Source: Streptomyces sp. SID12501
GTDB taxonomy: Bacteria > Actinomycetota > Actinomycetes > Streptomycetales > Streptomycetaceae
Assembly: GCF_010550245.1 (NCBI RefSeq)
Contig: NZ_JAAGLU010000015.1
Span: 167,375-231,374, forward strand
DNA length: 64,000 bases
Direction: 5' to 3'
Shown: piece after piece, positions 1-7,983 of the stretch
Layout: the number at the start of each line of letters is the position of its first letter
How positions within the stretch are numbered: position 1 is the stretch's first letter
Notes under the pieces: model-generated
Seen by the model: the letters and a program-made list of their open reading frames with translations, nothing else
What the model was told of the DNA's origin: nothing
Database searches by the model: none
Program-made: the position numbers and the translations under genes

Positions 1-39
1 ACACGCTGACCGGTCGGTGACGCGTCCGGGGTTCGGCGA

Positions 40-147
40 TCAGGAATTCGGCAGATACGCCGTGTCGACGAACAGCACGGCTGGTGCCAGCGCCACCACC
101 CAGAGCACCCGCATGACGTCGGCTTCCAGATCACCGAACGGCCGCAT
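40..147 (-). pseudogene. BlaI/MecI-type repressor N-terminal remnant
   Basis: A 35-codon reading frame begins MRPFGDLEADVMRVLW, which matches the first residues of BlaI/CopY-family winged-helix repressors. The rest of the helix-turn-helix domain is missing: the frame continues with a non-matching tail and stops. Family members are normally about 120 residues, so this is a broken start rather than a functional gene. No BlaR/M56 partner is visible in the window. The call rests on a short motif. Confidence 0.4.
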
Positions 148-369
148 GGTCCTCACCCTCACCTTCCTCGTCGCCTGCCGGTTCCTGCGCCCGCGAAGGT
201 GTAGGCGAGGGCCTTGAGTTCGGTCACGGTTCACCCGCAAGTTCACGGCGAGCACCGGGCCGTGTGTCCCTGATGTGGCCGGGTCTGCCATGCGATGGAT
301 CAGCCGACCTTCAACTGTTGCTGCACGGCCCGCCGACGTTGACCCGGCCGCCCCGGCGCAACGCCTTGT

Positions 370-535
370 GCACGTACGCGGAGCCGCCGCAACACCATCG
401 AGCGGGCCATCAACAAAGTGAAGGACTGGCGAGGAATCGCCCACCTGCTACGCCGAAACATCCGCGAGCTACCTCGCCGGACTCCGCCTCCCGCGAACGG
501 CTCTCTGGGGCAGCAGCCTCCGGCAGGCCCGCTGA
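370..535 (+). pseudogene. IS5-family transposase C-terminal remnant, frameshifted
   Basis: One frame reads RRNTIERAINKVKDWRGIA, and after a shift of one frame near 455-460 the next reads ETSASYLAGLRLPRTALWG, followed by TGA at 533-535. Together they resemble the end of the DDE transposase of IS5-type elements (the conserved E of DDE followed by a K/R-rich helix and SYLAGL). The N-terminal catalytic part is absent, so this is a decayed insertion-sequence tail. Confidence 0.6.
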
Positions 536-815
536 TCACGACCGCGGGCAGGCCCCCGAAGAACCGTCCTTTTCGGTCCAGTACAGCTGCCGCGCCCCAC
601 AAGGCGTCCAAGCACACCCGTGTGCCCCCTCGGGCCGTTTCCTGTACGGGCCGTTTCTCCCATACCGCGGTCGGGCGGCAGCCCCGTGACCCAAGGGCCG
701 CGCAGCACCCTGTTCACCTGCCGCCATCGCAGGGCACGCGTGCCCACTTTTCCTGAATTCCATGGTCACCCGAAAGAGGAAACCCCAGTCCGCAGGCCTG
801 ACCCGGGATTCACCT
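536..815. other. No gene recognised
   Basis: Reading frames are open in several phases because of the high GC content, but none has a plausible start, ribosome site or family resemblance. It lies between an IS5 remnant and a tRNA-like fragment and is probably degraded mobile-element DNA. Confidence 0.4.
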
Positions 816-817
816 TG

Positions 818-860
818 GAGACGCGTTCGGGTTTCGAACTAGAGACCTACGCATTACGAG
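818..860 (-). other. tRNA-Thr(CGU) 3'-half-like sequence, possible attachment-site remnant
   Basis: Read on the minus strand from 860 downwards, the sequence gives an anticodon loop CTCGTAA (anticodon CGT), the 3' anticodon stem TGCGT, an AGGTC variable loop, then a T-arm-like stretch with the TTCGAA core and a degenerate acceptor end. The 5' half is missing: the bases preceding the loop do not pair with TGCGT. This is what is left when an integrative element recombines at the 3' half of a tRNA gene. No integrase is adjacent. The tRNA identity is inferred from the loop and from recall of actinobacterial tRNA-Thr. Confidence 0.45.
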
Positions 861-862
861 AC

Positions 863-1490
863 CGTGAGGGATCGTGTTGCGTGGTGTTCCGTCGTGCCGC
901 CTGGTGACGTTTGTGCTGATCAGAGCACTTGCAGCAAGTTGACCGGTGCTCCTGTGTGATGCCCCGTCCAAAGGCGTCTGTCCACCGGCTGCCCACCGAC
1001 GCACCTCAGCGCTCGCCAGGTAGTGACCACCTACCGGCTCGCTGGCACCACGGAAGGTCGTCCGGTCAACCAGACTCCCGCGCTTGTTGGGACTCGACAA
1101 TCGCACAATCCGTAGGCGCTCCACCACAGGGGAGGCGACCACCCTGGCTGCATTGCCCAGTGCCCAAGGCGTAAACGGTGAGTGGGCGGGGCGAGGTCGC
1201 GAAGTAAGGGGCGGGCATTCCCGTACGCCTGCCCTGGAAGGGAGCAGGTCCCCCTCAGTCGGCGCGAAGATCGCATGGGGTGTGCGGGGCTCTTCGCCGA
1301 CCATGGACGGCGAAGAGCCCGAGAGGCTGACGACCCGAGTACGGGTGCCGGATTCACGACGCCCCTGTCCGGGCAGACGCCGTTCGAGACGAAGCGGCGT
1401 CCCTGCCGACGGTCACGCCTGTGGGTCGGTATCCTCCGCCCCGTTGCCGCGGATCCGCGGCTCAGCGGGACGGCACAGAGGAGGAGCACC
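863..1490. other. Non-coding or degraded stretch upstream of kup
   Basis: No convincing gene is present. The open frames on both strands lack ribosome sites and recognisable motifs. It contains a strong hairpin at 1287-1320 and must contain the kup promoter and leader. Confidence 0.4.
1287..1320. repeat. 13-bp perfect inverted repeat, 8-nt loop
   Basis: GGGCTCTTCGCCG at 1287-1299 and its exact complement at 1308-1320 flank an 8-base loop. There is no T-tract, so it is not a classic terminator. The arm starts with GGCTCTTC, a sequence found at the ends of some ISL3-family elements, so it could be two abutted IS ends. It could also act in the kup leader. Confidence 0.6.
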
Positions 1491-3461
1491 ATGGCTGATC
1501 GCCGGCAGGCAACCGCGTCGGATGACGGATCCGCGGCGCGGGCACCGGAGGCCGGTCGGGCGAGCGCGCACGACACGGTGCGCCTCGCGGTGGTGATCGG
1601 TGCTCTCGGCGTGGTCTTCGGCGACATCGGAACCAGCCCGATCTACACCCTCCAGACGGTGTTCAACCCGAGCGACCCGCACCCCGTCCCGGTCACCACG
1701 GACAACGTGTACGGGGTGGTGTCGTTGGTGTTCTGGTCGGTGATGATCATCGTCACGGTCACCTACGTGCTGCTGGCGATGCGCGCCGACAACGACGGTG
1801 AGGGCGGCATCATGGCGCTGATCACCCTGCTACGGCGGTGGAGTTCACAGCGTGGACGTCGGGCCGCCGTCGTGCTGGCCGCGCTCGGCATCTTCGGGGC
1901 GTCGCTGTTCTTCGGTGACAGCATGATCACCCCGGCGATCTCGGTGCTGTCCGCGGTGGAAGGAGTCAAGGTCGTCGAGCCGTCGCTGGACAGCGCGGTC
2001 GTGCCGATCACCGCGGTGATCATCGTGGGGCTGTTCCTGGTGCAGCGCCGGGGAACCGCCGCGGTGGGCCGGGTGTTCGGACCGGTCATGATCGTCTGGT
2101 TCCTGACCATCGGCGCGTGCGGCGTCGCCGGCGTCGCCGACCACCCGGACATCCTCAGGGCACTGTCACCGACGTACGCGCTGGGCTTCCTGTCCGGCCA
2201 TTGGGGCACGGCCTTCTTCGCCCTGGCCGCGATCGTGCTCGCGGTCACCGGCGCCGAGGCGCTCTACGCCGACATGGGGCACTTCGGCCGCCGGGCGATC
2301 ACCCGGGGCTGGCTGTTCCTCGTACTGCCCGCCTGCGTCCTGAGCTACCTGGGCCAGGGCGCGCTGATCCTCGACGATCCGGCCAACATCAGCAGCCCGT
2401 TCTTCCTGCTCGTGCCCGACTGGGGACGCTGGCCGATGGTGCTGCTGGCGACGGCGGCGACCGTGATCGCCTCCCAGGCGGTGATCACCGGCGCGTACTC
2501 GGTCGCCTCCCAGGCCGCCCAGCTCGGCTACCTGCCGAGGCTGCGCATCGCGCACACCTCCGAATCCACCATCGGCCAGATCTACGTCCCCTGGATCAAC
2601 TGGCTGCTGATGGTCTCGGTCCTCACCCTGGTCTTCGCCTTCCGCAGCTCCGCGGCGCTGGCCTACGCGTTCGGCATGGCGGTCACCGGCACCATCACCA
2701 TCACCACCCTGCTCTTCTTCTACGTCGCCCGCGCGAAATGGGGCACGCCCCGGTGGCTGCTCGCCATCGGCGCGGGCCTGCTCCTCTTCGTGGACCTGCT
2801 GTTCGTGGCGGCCAACCTGACCAAACTCGCCCACGGTGCGTGGCTGCCGCTGCTGATCGGTCTCACCGCGTTCACCGTCATGACGACCTGGCAGCGCGGC
2901 CGCGAACTCGTCACCGCGCAGCGAGCACGCCAGGAAGGCCCGCTGCGCGAGTTCATCGACCACCTCCACACCGGGCAGGAGCCAACTCTCCGGGCGCCCG
3001 GTACGGCCGTCTTCCTCAACCGGGACAAGGAGACCGCGCCCCTGGCCATGCGGGCCAACGTCGAGCACAACCACGTCCGGCACGACCAGGTCGTGATCCT
3101 GACCATCAAGACCGAGCCCGTCCCCCGCGTACCGGCCGAGGAGCGGACCGTCGTCGACGACCTCGGGTACGGCGACGACGGGATCATCCACGTCACCGCC
3201 CGGTTCGGCTACATGGAGACCCCGGACGTGCCCGCCACACTGGCCATGCTCGACCCCGCCGAAACCGAAGGACCGCTCCAACTCGACCAGGCGTCCTACT
3301 TCCTGTCGAAGATCGAGCTGCGTCGCGGGAAGGCACGGACGATGGCCCCCTGGCGCAAACGGCTGTTCATCGCCACCTCCTACATCACCTCCGACGCCGC
3401 CGAGCACTTCAGCCTGCCCCGCGACCGCACGGTCATCATGGGCTCGCACATCGAGGTGTAG
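1491..3461 (+). CDS. kup: Kup-family low-affinity potassium uptake protein
   Basis: A 656-residue membrane protein that imports K+ by proton symport. Residues 44-50 carry the signature GDIGTSP; NDGEGG and GDSMITPAISVLSAVEGV follow, with about twelve hydrophobic segments to roughly residue 430 and then a hydrophilic cytoplasmic domain. The length matches the family. The ATG at 1491 is preceded by AGGAGGAG, and the KUP homology begins soon after, so the longer in-frame extension to 1182 is unlikely. It is monocistronic and convergent with the CDF gene. It sits at the edge of a cation-transport island. Confidence 0.95.
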   Translation: MADRRQATASDDGSAARAPEAGRASAHDTVRLAVVIGALGVVFGDIGTSPIYTLQTVFNPSDPHPVPVTTDNVYGVVSLVFWSVMIIVTVTYVLLAMRADNDGEGGIMALITLLRRWSSQRGRRAAVVLAALGIFGASLFFGDSMITPAISVLSAVEGVKVVEPSLDSAVVPITAVIIVGLFLVQRRGTAAVGRVFGPVMIVWFLTIGACGVAGVADHPDILRALSPTYALGFLSGHWGTAFFALAAIVLAVTGAEALYADMGHFGRRAITRGWLFLVLPACVLSYLGQGALILDDPANISSPFFLLVPDWGRWPMVLLATAATVIASQAVITGAYSVASQAAQLGYLPRLRIAHTSESTIGQIYVPWINWLLMVSVLTLVFAFRSSAALAYAFGMAVTGTITITTLLFFYVARAKWGTPRWLLAIGAGLLLFVDLLFVAANLTKLAHGAWLPLLIGLTAFTVMTTWQRGRELVTAQRARQEGPLREFIDHLHTGQEPTLRAPGTAVFLNRDKETAPLAMRANVEHNHVRHDQVVILTIKTEPVPRVPAEERTVVDDLGYGDDGIIHVTARFGYMETPDVPATLAMLDPAETEGPLQLDQASYFLSKIELRRGKARTMAPWRKRLFIATSYITSDAAEHFSLPRDRTVIMGSHIEV

Positions 3462-3561
3462 GCGCACCGGACACCGCGAGACAGGTACGGGTACGGGGTG
3501 GACGGCGACCGCACCCGTAAGCGCCTCGGTCGGCAGCGGGCCCGTCGGTGTGCGTGGACGG

Positions 3562-4275
3562 TCAGTCGCGGCAGGCTCGGCCGGGACCGCAGCCGCACGC
3601 GTCGCCGACCTCGGGGTTGGCGGTCGGCACCGCAGCGGTCACGGGCGCGCAGCAGCCCTTGCCCTGCCAGGCGTCGCGGCCTTCCCTGACGGCGACGGCG
3701 GCGATGACGAGGGCGGCGATCGGGTCGGCCCAGGACCAGCCGAGGATGGCGTTGAGGACCAGGCCGATCAGCAGCACGGCGGAGAGGTACGTGCACAGCA
3801 GGGTCTGCTTGGAGTCGGCTACCACGCTGGCGGAGCCGAGTTCGCGGCCCGCGCGGCGCTGGGCGGCGGACAGGAACGGCATGACGGCGAGGGAGAGGGC
3901 GGCGAGCACGATGCCGGGGAGGGAGCGTTCGGCCTCGCCGGTGCCGGTCAGGGCGCGTACGGCGTCAACGGTGACGTAGGCGGCGAGCACGAAGAACGAC
4001 AGCGCGATGATCCGCAGGGTGGTCTTCTCCCGGGCTTCGCGTACGGCGTGCTCGCGGGCGGAGAACTGCCAGGCGACCGCTGCGGCCGAGGAGATCTCGA
4101 TGATCGAGTCCAGGCCGAATCCGATCAGGGCGGTGGAGGAGGCGATCGTGCCGGCGGTGAGGGCGCCGATCGCCTCGATGACGTTGTAGGTGATGGTCGT
4201 GGCGACCAGCAGGCGTATCCGGCGGGCGATCGCGTCGCGGCGGGCCGGGGACGGGCCGAGGGATATCGCGGCCAT
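3562..4275 (-). CDS. CDF-type cation efflux protein
   Basis: A 237-residue cation diffusion facilitator-like transporter with about six hydrophobic segments. The membrane core contains GFGLDSIIEISS, the metal-site region of this subgroup. The C-terminal tail is cysteine-rich (GKGCCAP, then CGCGPGRACRD), suggesting binding of a soft metal such as Cd, Pb or Zn. Its ATG overlaps the TGA of the upstream CmtR-like gene by one base, so the two are translationally coupled. It is presumably derepressed by metal through that regulator. Substrate specificity is inferred from the regulator, not seen directly. Confidence 0.85.
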   Translation of the reverse strand: MAAISLGPSPARRDAIARRIRLLVATTITYNVIEAIGALTAGTIASSTALIGFGLDSIIEISSAAAVAWQFSAREHAVREAREKTTLRIIALSFFVLAAYVTVDAVRALTGTGEAERSLPGIVLAALSLAVMPFLSAAQRRAGRELGSASVVADSKQTLLCTYLSAVLLIGLVLNAILGWSWADPIAALVIAAVAVREGRDAWQGKGCCAPVTAAVPTANPEVGDACGCGPGRACRD

Positions 4276-4616
4276 CAGCAGCACCCCTGCTCGTCGGCGT
4301 CCGCGCAGGTGCGGTCGGTGGCGACAGCCACCACGGCGGCGCGCAGGTCGTCCAGGGCGTGGGCCAGGCGCGGGTCGGCGAGTTCGTAGCGGGTGCGGCG
4401 GCCGTCGGGCGCGGTGATGACCAAGCCGCAGTCGCGCAGGCAGGTCAGGTGGTTGGACAGCCGGGTGCGGGAGATGCCGAGCGCGTCGGCGAGGTCGGCC
4501 GGGTAGGCGGGGGCCTGGCGCAGGGCGAGCAGGATGCGGCAGCGGATCGGGTCGGCGAGCGCGCGACCGAACCGGGCCAGGACGTCGATGTCGGAGGCAG
4601 CAGTCAGCACACCCAC
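4275..4616 (-). CDS. CmtR-like ArsR/SmtB-family metal-sensing repressor
   Basis: A 113-residue winged-helix repressor. Residues about 14-90 form the ArsR fold, with the recognition segment SRTRLSNHLTCLRDCGLV. Cys59 and Cys63 in that helix and Cys104 near the end match the three-cysteine Cd/Pb site of mycobacterial CmtR; an extra CC pair ends the protein. It starts with GTG at 4616. A perfect 16-bp palindrome at 4630-4645, 13 nt before the start, is the likely autoregulatory operator. It is coupled to the CDF exporter, so the pair forms a metal-responsive efflux operon. Confidence 0.9.
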   Translation of the reverse strand: MGVLTAASDIDVLARFGRALADPIRCRILLALRQAPAYPADLADALGISRTRLSNHLTCLRDCGLVITAPDGRRTRYELADPRLAHALDDLRAAVVAVATDRTCADADEQGCC

Positions 4617-4629
4617 GACAGTACATGGA

Positions 4630-4645
4630 TTCCTGAATTCAGGAA
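4630..4645. promoter_or_regulatory. Palindromic operator of the CmtR-like operon
   Basis: TTCCTGAATTCAGGAA is a perfect 16-bp palindrome located 13 nt upstream of the repressor start codon. The position and symmetry fit an ArsR-family operator overlapping the promoter or leader. Confidence 0.75.
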
Positions 4646-4677
4646 ATCATGGATTGTGGCGACGGTGAGGCGAGGAG

Positions 4678-5781
4678 TTACAGCCAGCCGTTGCGCTTGA
4701 AGTTGCGGTGGAGGACGAGGCAGACGGTCGCGATGACGGTGAGGACGAGGGGGTAGCCGAAGGTCCAGCGCAGTTCGGGCATGTGGTCGAAGTTCATGCC
4801 GTAGACCCCGCAGACCATGGTGGGTACGGCGATGATCGCGGCCCAGGCGGTGATCTTGCGCATGTCCTCGTTCTGGGCGACGGTCACCTGCGCGAGGTGG
4901 GCCTGGAGGATGGAGTCGAGCAGGGCGTCGAAGGCGTTGATCTGCTCGGTGACGCGGGTGAGGTGGTCGGCGACGTCCCGGAAGTACGCCTGTATCTCCT
5001 TGTCGACGCAGGCGCGGGGCTCGGTGGCGATCCGGTCGAGGGGGCGCGCGAGTGGGACCACGGCCCGCTTCAGCTCCAGGAGTTCGCGCTTGAGCTGGTA
5101 GGTGCGGCCGGCGTCCGCGCTCCGGGGGCTGTGCGGGGAGAAGACGTCGGTCTCGACCTGGTCGATGTCGTTCTGGACGGCGTCGGTGACGGTGACGTAG
5201 TCGTCGACGACGTGGTCGGCGATGGCGTGCAGGACGGCGGAAGGGCCCTTGGCCAGCAGGTCCGGGTGGGCTTCGAGGTTCTCGCGCAGGGGGCCGAGGG
5301 AGCCGTGGCGGCCGTGTCGGACGGTGACGACGAAGTCGGGGCCGGTGAAGACCATGATCTCGCCGGTGTCGACGACCTCGCTGGTCGCGGTCAGTTCGGT
5401 GTGTTCGACGTAGGTGACGGTCTTGAAGACGGCGAACAGGACCTCGCCGTACTGCTCGATCTTGGGGCGCTGGTGGGCGTGGACGGCGTCCTCGACGGCG
5501 AGCGGGTGCAGCCCGAACAGGTCGGCGACCCCGGCGAACTCCTCCTCGCCGGGTTCGTGCAGGCCCAGCCAGACGAAGCCGCCCCGGTGCTTGCGGGCGT
5601 GCCGGACGGCTTCCTGCACCGAGCCGCCCGTCGACGGTGTGCGGACTCCGTCGCGGTAGACGACGCAGTTGACCACGGACGCGCCGAGCGGGGAGCGGGC
5701 CGGGTGGCTGAGGTCCACACGGCGATGCCGGGTGCGCCGCGCCAGGTTCGCGACTTTGCGCAGGTTGCCGACCATGGACAT
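4678..5781 (-). CDS. CorA-family divalent cation transporter (copy 1)
   Basis: A 367-residue CorA-type Mg2+/Co2+ channel. The long N-terminal cytoplasmic domain is followed by two C-terminal transmembrane helices, the first ending in the signature GVYGMN followed by FDHMPEL, and a basic tail (FKRNGWL). The ATG at 5781 has GGAG nine bases upstream; longer frames lack a ribosome site. It lies 64 bp downstream of a second CorA gene, and both share the GMNFDHMPEL segment, pointing to tandem duplication within one operon. Confidence 0.93.
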   Translation of the reverse strand: MSMVGNLRKVANLARRTRHRRVDLSHPARSPLGASVVNCVVYRDGVRTPSTGGSVQEAVRHARKHRGGFVWLGLHEPGEEEFAGVADLFGLHPLAVEDAVHAHQRPKIEQYGEVLFAVFKTVTYVEHTELTATSEVVDTGEIMVFTGPDFVVTVRHGRHGSLGPLRENLEAHPDLLAKGPSAVLHAIADHVVDDYVTVTDAVQNDIDQVETDVFSPHSPRSADAGRTYQLKRELLELKRAVVPLARPLDRIATEPRACVDKEIQAYFRDVADHLTRVTEQINAFDALLDSILQAHLAQVTVAQNEDMRKITAWAAIIAVPTMVCGVYGMNFDHMPELRWTFGYPLVLTVIATVCLVLHRNFKRNGWL

Positions 5782-5845
5782 ACGGGATTCTCCTTCACCG
5801 GACCGTCGGATCCGGACAGTGTGCCAAATGACGACAAGACGGATG

Positions 5846-6874
5846 TCAGAGCCAGCGCTTCTTGCGGAAGACCAGGTAGACGACGGTGACAATGACGGCG
5901 GTGCCGCCGAGCATCAGCGGGTAGCCGAACAGCTGGCGCAGTTCGGGCATGTGGTCGAAGTTCATGCCGTAGACGCCGGCAATGGCGATGGGGATGGCGA
6001 TCAGGGCGGCGGCGGCACTGATGCGGCGCATGTCGTGGTTCTGCTGGAGGCTGGTCTGGGCGAGGGCCATGGTCAGGGCGTTGTCGACGAGTTCGGTCAG
6101 GACGGTGACGCGCTCCGCGGCCTGGGTGAGGTGGTCGGCGACGTCGCGGAAGTAGGCGGCCAGTTCCCGGTCCACGCCGGGGACGCGGCGTTCGGCGAGG
6201 TCGCGCAGGGGCCGGGCCAGGGGCGCGACGGTTCGCTTGAGTTCGACGAGTTCGCGTTTGAGCTGGTAGATGCGGCCGATGTCGTGGCCGGTGTCCGGGG
6301 AGAAGGCGTCGTTCTCGATCTCGTCGGCGTCGGTCTCCAGAGCGGTGACGACGTCGAGGTACTGGTCCACGACCGAGTCGGCGATGGCGTGCAGGACGGC
6401 GGCGGGGCCGTGGGCGAGGCGCTCGGGGTCGGCCTCCAGGCGGCTGCGGACGCCGGTGAGCGGCTCCGAGGGGTCGTGGCGGACGACGATGATGAAGTCG
6501 CGGCCTGCGAAGGCCATGATCTCGCCGGTGCCGACGAGGTCGGTGGTGGGGGTCAGCTGGTGGTCGTGTTCGAGGTAGACGGTGGTGCGCAGGACGAGGA
6601 AGAGGGTGTCGTCGTACTGCTCCAGTTTGGGGCGCTGGTGGGCTTCCAGGGCGTCCTCGACGGCCAGGGGGTGGAGGGCGAACGTGCTGGCGACGGCCTG
6701 GAGTTGGTCGGCGGTGGGGGCGTGCAGTCCGATCCAGGCGAAGGCGCCGGGGGTGGTGCGGGCGGCGTGCATGGCCTCGGCCGACGACAGATGGCCTGGT
6801 CGGCGGCGCCCGTACTCGTACAGGGCGCAGTCGACGACGGGGACCTGCGGCCGGGGCGTGTTGTGGGCCGTCAT
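5846..6874 (-). CDS. CorA-family divalent cation transporter (copy 2)
   Basis: A 342-residue CorA homologue with the same layout as its downstream neighbour: a soluble N-terminal domain, then two membrane helices with GVYGMN and a positively charged C-terminus (FRKKRWL). The start ATG at 6874 has a strong AAGGAGGTGA site. It is transcribed first in the corA pair and divergently from the ArsR-family gene at 6932, which may control it from the short shared promoter region. Confidence 0.93.
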   Translation of the reverse strand: MTAHNTPRPQVPVVDCALYEYGRRRPGHLSSAEAMHAARTTPGAFAWIGLHAPTADQLQAVASTFALHPLAVEDALEAHQRPKLEQYDDTLFLVLRTTVYLEHDHQLTPTTDLVGTGEIMAFAGRDFIIVVRHDPSEPLTGVRSRLEADPERLAHGPAAVLHAIADSVVDQYLDVVTALETDADEIENDAFSPDTGHDIGRIYQLKRELVELKRTVAPLARPLRDLAERRVPGVDRELAAYFRDVADHLTQAAERVTVLTELVDNALTMALAQTSLQQNHDMRRISAAAALIAIPIAIAGVYGMNFDHMPELRQLFGYPLMLGGTAVIVTVVYLVFRKKRWL

Positions 6875-6911
6875 GGCTCACCTCCTTGCGGGGCGCGGAC
6901 GTGGGTCCGGA

Positions 6912-6951
6912 CCACCGGTTAGCATATTTGCATGGAAGCGCAAGTAGCGTC
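6912..6951. promoter_or_regulatory. Divergent promoter region with TTGC-N8-GCAA repeat
   Basis: The 57-bp space between corA copy 2 and the ArsR gene is AT-rich compared with its surroundings. It contains GCATATTTGC and an inverted TTTGC/GCAAG pair that overlaps the ArsR start codon. This spacing and composition fit an ArsR-family operator. Confidence 0.45.
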
Positions 6952-7339
6952 ATGGGACGAGGAGCGGGCCGAGCGGTCGGTGGCGGTGCTCAAGGCGGTC
7001 GCCGATCCGTCGCGCTACCGGCTGCTGTGGGCGCTGAGCGAGCGGGAGTTGCCGGTCAGCCGGCTGGCGGAGCTGATCGGCGCGCATGTCGCGGCCACCT
7101 CCCAGCACCTCGCGAAACTGCGCGCGGCCGGGCTGGTCACCTCCCGTCGTGAGGGCACGCGGATCTACTACCGGGCCGCCGGGCGTCAGGTGCGGGGACT
7201 GCTGGAGAGCGCGGTACTGGCCGGTGACGCCGCCGAGGCCCTGGACGCCGCGGCGGAGGCGGGCGAGGTGCCCGCGGCGGTCGCGCAGGAACGCCCGGCC
7301 GCGGCTCGGGCGCGGCACCGCCCGGTTGCGGAGACGTGA
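6932..7339 (+). CDS. ArsR-family transcriptional regulator
   Basis: A 135-residue winged-helix regulator. VLKAVADPSRYRLLWAL opens the ArsR fold (residues about 17-33), and the recognition region reads HVAATSQHLAKLRAAGLV, followed by the beta-hairpin wing REGTRIYYR. No cysteine is present in the recognition helix, so any metal site would use His/Asp/Glu, or the protein may be a non-metal sensor. It is divergent from the corA pair and convergent with the ABC-mgtC operon, so control of the ion-transport genes is likely. Confidence 0.88.
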   Translation: MEAQVASWDEERAERSVAVLKAVADPSRYRLLWALSERELPVSRLAELIGAHVAATSQHLAKLRAAGLVTSRREGTRIYYRAAGRQVRGLLESAVLAGDAAEALDAAAEAGEVPAAVAQERPAAARARHRPVAET

Positions 7340-7350
7340 GTTTCCGCTCG

Positions 7351-7983
7351 TCATGCGGCCGTCCGCCGCCAGGCGGCGGAGACGACGGCCGGTTCCATGC
7401 TGATGCGGGCGACCGCGCTCTCCACCGGTGTGCTGTCGGCTCCGTCGGAGGTGATCTCCGCGCGTATCCGCACCTGACCGTCCTCGCCGTCGGCGGTGGC
7501 GGCGACCGCGTGCAGACGGCTGGCGGAGCCGGCCAGGGACTGCACGAGCAGGGTGCGGACGTGGGCTTCGTCGCGGGTGGCGACCACGGCCTCCACGCGG
7601 TACGGGGTCGGGACCTCGTCGCCCGAGCCGGGCTGACGGTCCAGGCGCTGGGCGAGTCCGCGTACGGCGGTGTTGACGGCGACGACCGCCGCCGCGCCGA
7701 CGAGTGCGTACCCGGGCAGGCCGGCTCCGGCGAGGGAACCCACCGCGGCCGAACACCACAGGGTGGCCGCGGTGTTGATGCCGGAGACCACCTGGGCGGC
7801 GATCCGGCTGGGATCGCCCGTACCGAAGGAACTGGACAGCAGCACGAACAGGGCGGAACCTGTGGCCACCAGAGTGTTGGTGCGCAGCCCGGCCATCCGC
7901 TGGCGCCACTGCCGCTCGATGCCGATCAGCGCGCCCGCGGCCAGCCCCGCGCCGAGACCGGTGGCGAAGTGCAGCGCGTTCAC
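7351..7983 (-). CDS. MgtC/SapB-family protein with an internal deletion
   Basis: 210 residues. The N-terminus carries the MgtC signature (ALIGIERQWRQRMAGLRTN) and, later, NTAATLWCSAAVGSLAGAG. Between them the usual block of about 18 residues (GFLGAGVI followed by a short loop and VRGL) is absent: the sequence passes straight from AAQVVSGI to NTAATLW. The frame is kept. That block spans a conserved membrane helix, so function is doubtful. A C-terminal ACT-like domain is present. The GTG start overlaps the TGA of the ATPase gene (GTGA), so it is the last gene of that operon. Confidence 0.85.
   Translation of the reverse strand: MNALHFATGLGAGLAAGALIGIERQWRQRMAGLRTNTLVATGSALFVLLSSSFGTGDPSRIAAQVVSGINTAATLWCSAAVGSLAGAGLPGYALVGAAAVVAVNTAVRGLAQRLDRQPGSGDEVPTPYRVEAVVATRDEAHVRTLLVQSLAGSASRLHAVAATADGEDGQVRIRAEITSDGADSTPVESAVARISMEPAVVSAAWRRTAA

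Noticed and set aside
1321..1490. c-di-AMP (ydaO/yuaA) riboswitch upstream of kup
   Set aside because: Considered because such riboswitches control K+ genes, but the conserved core was not found; only the isolated hairpin at 1287-1320 is present.
2117..3520. Long plus-strand and minus-strand frames inside kup
   Set aside because: Both are Arg/Pro- or Gly/Glu-rich shadows of the kup reading frame.
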